From positions 30,808,716 to 30,872,715 of the forward strand of contig NC_035176.2 of NCBI RefSeq assembly GCF_001659605.2: a DNA stretch of 64,000 nt. Direction: 5' to 3'. The notes beneath the pieces were generated by a model. The model saw only the letters and a program-made list of their open reading frames with translations, made no database searches and was not told the origin of the DNA. Positions within the stretch are counted from its first letter, which is position 1, and each line of letters begins with the position of its first letter. Shown piece by piece: positions 59,061 through 64,000 of this stretch. The stretch is from Manihot esculenta. Its lineage: Eukaryota > Streptophyta > Magnoliopsida > Malpighiales > Euphorbiaceae. The position numbers were made by a program, and so were the translations under genes.

Positions 59061-62000
59061 TTAAGAGTGAAGTGATGGTTGACTGTTTCTTTTGTCGGTC
59101 ATAACTTCTATGACATCTCGAGATGGAACTCTGAGACATGATTTCATGAGGTCATAAATTGTAAAACCAATTGCAACAGAGGGTACAACCTGAAAAGACG
59201 CATGCCAAAATATTTAGCAAAAGTTAGTTAAATGCAGGCAAAGAATAACATAATGAAAGTAAAACAAATGCAGGATTTTGACACCTTCAAGTAGTTGATG
59301 CTCAGCCCTGAAAATAATTGCTTCCATCCTTGCTTTTGGGCAATCATAATGAGGGTTTCCATTGTTCCTTTCAGTTCTGCTGGATTTGATGTTGCAAGCC
59401 TTTGCACCTATATATTAACATGATTTCATGATTTTTCCAGTTTCAATAATTATTCCAAATTCAGTGGACATGGCGACTAGAAGCAAATTACCTGCATTTG
59501 CCTTCTTACGACATCAAGAGGGTATGTGAAGGTCTGTCCCAACAAACCAGCAACAGATCCACAAACCAGTTTGACCAAAATATTGTTCTTGTGTTCCTCA
59601 GGAACATGGCGCTTCATTTCCTCGTAGAAGTAAAATTTCAAACCCGCATAAGGGAAGATTCCATAAAGCGATGGAGCTGACAATGATTTACAATCATAAA
59701 TTGTAAAATCCTTAAAAGAATCTAAAGCAGCCACAGAGACGTACAGCAGCAAAACTAAATACGAGCTCTGTTGCAACACATACCCACACCACGATAGAGA
59801 CCTCTAGGCCCAGACTCTTTCAAAGTCTTCGAGAAACAATCATAGATTCCTTTATATTCAGTACTAGCTAGCCCTTGAACATTCAGTTTTGATGAATCGA
59901 CCACCTGCACTATCAAATACAATTCATTCTAGGTGAACACAAGTGTAGATTGGGGAAGGGAGAGAAAGACATCCTCTTAGCTACATGGAGCTTACTAGGA
60001 GAAGCCAAACCCTGTGGATGCTGATGCTGTCACTGAGCAAATGTTCATTGTGCATGTGCTTTTGTATTTTTTATTTTTTTGGGTGGTAGAGTGGAAGGAT
60101 GGGTGGAGAGAAAGAGAGACCACTTATTTACCTGGTAAGCTAATTTAGTTCGAACTAAATCGAGAGGATAAGTAAAAAGCACAGCTGTTCCTCCAGCAAA
60201 TGATCCTGCCACAAGATCAAGTACAGGACCTCTTCCAAAATTAGGAAAAGTGTGGATGATCCATCTACGATATTGCTCATAGGTCATATAATGCAAAGCT
60301 GCATAGGGAATGATTCGGGCAACACTAGCACCATTCCCTCTGGAGAAAATTAATCCACAACATGAATAAGTAAAACAGCAAAAAAGAAAACATAGATCTT
60401 CACACACACACACACACACAAAAGAAGAAGAAGAAGAAGAATAATGACTCAGTGATCACCTGTAGAAACCCATAATCCCTTCTGTCTTTCCAATCTTTTT
60501 AATGGATCCAAGCAGTCCTATAGCCTTGAATTCATCTCTTCTGGTCTAAAAGGACAAAGAAATCAGCTTGTGTTTCTTTCTTTTAAGGAATCTAGGGTTG
60601 CCTAACAGACAGAAGTAATTGGAACTCTGTACTAGACAGAAAAAATGGATTAGTGTTCCAGGTCCAAGGTTACCCCACATATTCATCCAAATATGCTTCA
60701 CCATTTTCTGCAATAAAATTCCATGTCCTGAGGACCAATATACGATTTGTTTACTTCACAAATTCCCAGTAAACTAATATACCACTACAGATCATTTCAC
60801 TTGATTCTTCACTCAGCTTAAAAAATTTATGACATTCTTTTCAAAAAGTATTCTTAGTTAGTCAAAAGTCTTTCCAGCAAAAGTTCAATCAACACTCGGC
60901 CACACTGAAAAGTAAGAACAGAGGCGGTGATACAAGAATATTGCTTATTAAGAATTACTACGGTTTCTCCTGAAGTGAGGCAGTTAGCCTTGTGAGATAC
61001 ATCTTTTATAATTAATATTATTGGTAGCCATAAAGGGTTTCATCCATGTCCAATTATTGTCCCTTCACATAATCAACAATATTCTGGTTTTAGTTAACGG
61101 ATAATTTTTCATAGTTCCTTGGTCTAATATGCCATATTAACTTGCGTGAACTTGCCATAGAATTGGAGTCCAAAAGAATAAGAGTAACAAGAGATACAAA
61201 ATGAATTATGCCATATAAAACACTTCAGTTTCAATATATCATTCCCTCGTCCAAATCTACTTTCTTGCTATAAACTGCATCTCAAATGATTGTAGTCCAT
61301 CAGCCCACAATCATGTAGATCAGAAGAATGTTTAAAAGATAAACATCCAACCAGACTCACGAATTATTCCAAACCTAACTCTATTGAAGACAATTGCCTT
61401 CAATAGTTTCTGGTATCAACTTTTGCAGCACAGAAAGAGAAAAAGAATCAAATCCATAAACAGAAAACCACAGTATAGAAAAGTAAAATTTTCAGCTGAA
61501 ACACTAGGAGATATGTAAATCTTTTCAAAGAACGAAAGATCTAAACGCCTCAATTTTAGGGCTGCTCGCAACTTCACACCCTAGATTCCTATAAACACAC
61601 TCCCTCCATTTGGCATGATTCATTTTATAAGAAAAGAACCATGAGTGATTTTATTTCCTTTGAAAAATGAAAAATTTTGAAGTTAAAAAAGAAATGAATT
61701 CTTTCCTTCCAAACAAGAATTTTGGTAGAAAAGAATTGAATTAAATTAAATTTTTGTGAATTTTTTTATTTCAAACAAGAGGACTAACTATATTTCTTAT
61801 TTTAGCCATTGCAAATATTTTGAAACTGAACTCCACCATATATCATATTAAATTAGATATCCAATGATATCCTAATATTGACAATTTTCAATAAACTGGG
61901 TTTCCAAAAACACGAATTTCTCAGCTTATGTAATCAAAGTTCAACTCGAGTCAAAGCAAGTCCATAATCAATTGAGAACCAAATTCTCTCATAACAATAC

Positions 62001-62298
62001 CCACCAAGAAAGAAGCAAAATCACGATCAAGAAAGTTAAAAGAAGACAAGAACCAGCATAAATCTCTAGAAAACACAAAACCAAGAATCAGACTCAAATA
62101 TAATTATAATTTCTAAACCAAGGACCCGGCATTAATTACCTGAAACAAAATCTTCACACGTTCAAGGGGAGCAACAGTAGTCTTTGCAAGGGCACCAGCG
62201 ACGCCACCAGCAACCAACTCCTTTGCAAACAAAGGCATGCCCTCTATCATCCCATCCAAGAACAAACCCGTCCCTCTTTCCTCTCCCTTCTTTGTCAT
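59061..62298 (-). CDS. CoAc: Mitochondrial coenzyme A transporter (CoAc type carrier)
   Basis: Seven minus-strand exons encode 336 residues: 62298-62140, 60545-60460, 60339-60132, 59904-59784, 59676-59492, 59407-59285 and 59189-59061. All phases fit. The ATG at 62298 is the first in frame. Three mitochondrial-carrier repeats are visible, each with the PX[DE]XX[KR] signature: PLERVK (44-49), PLDLVR (140-145) and PLDVVR (244-249). Each is followed by family landmarks such as [20 protein letters not shown] and [20 protein letters not shown]. The sequence is closest to Arabidopsis CoAc1/CoAc2 (At1g14560/At4g26180), shown to import CoA into mitochondria, and resembles human SLC25A42. Like most carriers it has no cleavable presequence. 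Intron 1 is 1.6 kb. Introns contain simple repeats, for example (CA)10 at 60401-60420 and (AAG)6 at 60422-60440. Confidence 0.93.
60401..60440. repeat. Compound (CA)n-(AAG)n microsatellite in a carrier intron
   Basis: Ten CA units are followed at once by six AAG units, inside the second intron of the CoA-carrier gene, 20 bp from exon 2. It is a likely polymorphic marker. Confidence 0.9.
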
Positions 62299-62315
62299 TA
62301 TTCCACAGAAAGAGC

Positions 62316-62341
62316 AGAGAGAGAGAGAGAGAGAGAGAGAG
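62316..62341 (-). repeat. (CT)n tract in the carrier 5' UTR
   Basis: On the coding (minus) strand this is about 13 CT units, 18 nt upstream of the start codon. CT repeats in this position are frequent in plant leaders and can affect transcription or translation. Confidence 0.85.
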
Positions 62342-62458
62342 TTGAAGTTTATTAATGGCAAGCAATTATTGACTGTTCTGATGTGAAAGAAAACTGGGAA
62401 AAAAGTCTGGGACTCTGGGCGGACGGGAAAGATGAGAAACGTTTCTGTGAAAAGGCCG

Positions 62459-62465
62459 TTTTATA
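62459..62465 (-). promoter_or_regulatory. Putative TATA box of the CoA-carrier gene
   Basis: TATAAAA on the minus strand lies about 160 bp upstream of the start codon. That is compatible with a leader of roughly 130 nt containing the CT repeat. Confidence 0.5.
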
Positions 62466-62559
62466 TGTTTTGGGCAACGCATAAATTAGATTCCTACCTC
62501 GCACGTGCGTAAGAGCAGAGAGTGGGGAACTGTAATTGGTGGGAAAATTATACAAAAGT

Positions 62560-64000
62560 ACTTAAATTTAGCGCTGATATAAAACAAGTAAAAAAAATAA
62601 TTAAAAATAAAAAATAGAGATTTGTTTTTATTGGAGCAATCCATCAGTGAGCTATTATGTAGGTGATTGCTTCTAGATAAATCTCTGGCCGTTTCGCACC
62701 CCTATTTCTTTTATCACTCATCATGATAAGTGATTTAATATTTTTTTTAAATAAAATTAATAATTTAAATTTTATGAATAAAATAAATACCAGTTGATTT
62801 ACAACAACATAATTTTTCTCTGCAATTGCATATAACATTTACCGAAATTCAAATAAAGTTATCTTACTAATTAAAATGTTTAAATAAATTTTAGTATTTA
62901 ATTTTTATAGATAAAGCAATTAGTGGTTATATGATTTCTCTTTGCAATTGCATATAATTTTACCAAAATTCGAGTATATTATAATTTATTTTTGATTTTT
63001 TTAAATACAATTTAATTAATTAACTAAATTCATTAATGATATTAAAGTTTTAATTTTATTATGAAAATATATGTAAACGTGAATTTCCCCAAACATTTTA
63101 GTGTTTCTGTTTAATATGCCTAAAAATTAGGTACATTTGTTTTTAAAGTAAAAATTAAAATTTTGAAATAAAAATTGATAAAATAGAATTTAAAATCACT
63201 CAAATTCACTCAAATACAATTATGCTATGCTAAATCTGTTAGTGCAAAAATATTAAATACATTTAGTTAATATATATTTAATATTTTATGAAAATTCAAT
63301 ATTGCTAAATTAAATATTTAGATTTAGATTCATATATTCATTATACAAAGTTTTAATTTTATAAAATTTAGTATGAATTGATTTTTAATTTTTTAACTTT
63401 AACATAAATTTTTAATTCGTTTTCATATAAAATTGAGGTTGTATTGAATGTCTCTTATTCAAGTATATATACATACACCTTAACTGAAATATCCATTGAA
63501 AAGTATCCGTAAAAATTAATTTTTAGAAAATAATAATTTAATTGCATAAAATAGTTTTGTGAAAATTTTAATTTAATTTTGTCGATAAATATAAAAAATT
63601 TAATATTAGAGAAGGTTTAATTTTATGGAGAAAATACGAAGCAATAATAGGTTGCGTTAAAGGGCAGCAATTATGCAGCCAAGCCGGGAAAAATCTTGGA
63701 CGGTCCAAAATTGTGCAGCCGATATAGACTTGGTAGGGACCGGTTTAGGTTTTGAATTGATCAGGATTGGTCCGAGTCAAATTAAAATCAGACTTGAACC
63801 ATTGATTTATGAGCTTGAGCCGGCATCAAATCGGTTATAGAGGATCAGTATCGGTCTTTTCTCTCCAATTCATTCATGATTGACCGGACTAGAATCAATA
63901 ATACAAACTGCTACTTACAACATGGTTTAAAACAATTTTTTTTTTTTTTAGATAAAGGGAAATTTAGTATGTGGTTATGTTTTCTTGATATTTGACCTTC
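62560..64000. other. AT-rich right edge with a GC-richer patch
   Basis: No gene is seen. From 62560 to 63640 the sequence is strongly AT-rich. At about 63650-63900 it becomes more balanced, with recurring GGTCCG / ACCGG words. It looks like a fragment of a dispersed repeat, which cannot be classified without a second copy. Confidence 0.4.

Noticed and set aside
1..64000. tRNA, rRNA, microRNA precursor, CRISPR array or prokaryotic-type system
   Set aside because: Reading for tRNA B-box-like sequence, rRNA stretches, familiar plant microRNA sequences and regularly spaced repeats gave nothing convincing. The genome is a plant nuclear one, so CRISPR is not expected.

Overview
The window is nuclear DNA of a flowering plant. 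It is AT-rich, its genes have many introns with GT..AG borders, and the gaps between genes hold LTR retrotransposon and LINE remains. The gene set (tetraspanin, KEA antiporter, DYW-type PPR, KUA1-like MYB, ACHT thioredoxin) is typical of a eudicot. A family of long LTRs beginning TGTAATACCC on the minus strand suggests Malpighiales, perhaps Euphorbiaceae such as cassava or rubber tree. That taxonomic guess rests on memory and was not computed.

I can model eight protein-coding genes exon by exon, all with intact reading frames. Left part: an ACHT/TRX-like 2 plastid thioredoxin (+, 4263-7844) converges on a tetraspanin-2 type gene (-, 8498-10033). That gene diverges from a FANCE-like gene (+, 10859-12434). 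A decayed ACC-oxidase 3' fragment (-) lies just downstream. A 20-exon KEA4/5/6-type K+/H+ antiporter (+, 16879-26590) follows, and its 3-kb intron 9 carries mobile-element debris.

Middle part: 26.6-33.6 kb is very AT-rich and has no gene I can support. A KUA1/MYBS3-type one-repeat MYB (-, 33639-35020) follows, then another AT-rich gap, then a receptor-like cytoplasmic kinase with an N-terminal USP-like domain (-, 40400-44114).

Right part: 45.7-56.2 kb is a transposon cluster. It holds a decayed LINE 3' end (RNase H domain plus poly-A), a small minus-strand LTR retrotransposon without recognisable polyprotein genes, and two 2.3-kb LTRs of one family, one inserted inside the other with a 5-bp target duplication. 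Beyond it lie a compact DYW2-like PPR editing factor (+, 57025-58464) and a mitochondrial CoA-carrier gene (-, 59061-62298).

The genes do not form a pathway. Several are housekeeping organelle genes (plastid redox, RNA editing, CoA import), and their adjacency looks like conserved eudicot synteny. I found no convincing undescribed system. The best leads are the nested same-family LTRs with their palindrome cassettes, and the gene-fragment debris beside FANCE.
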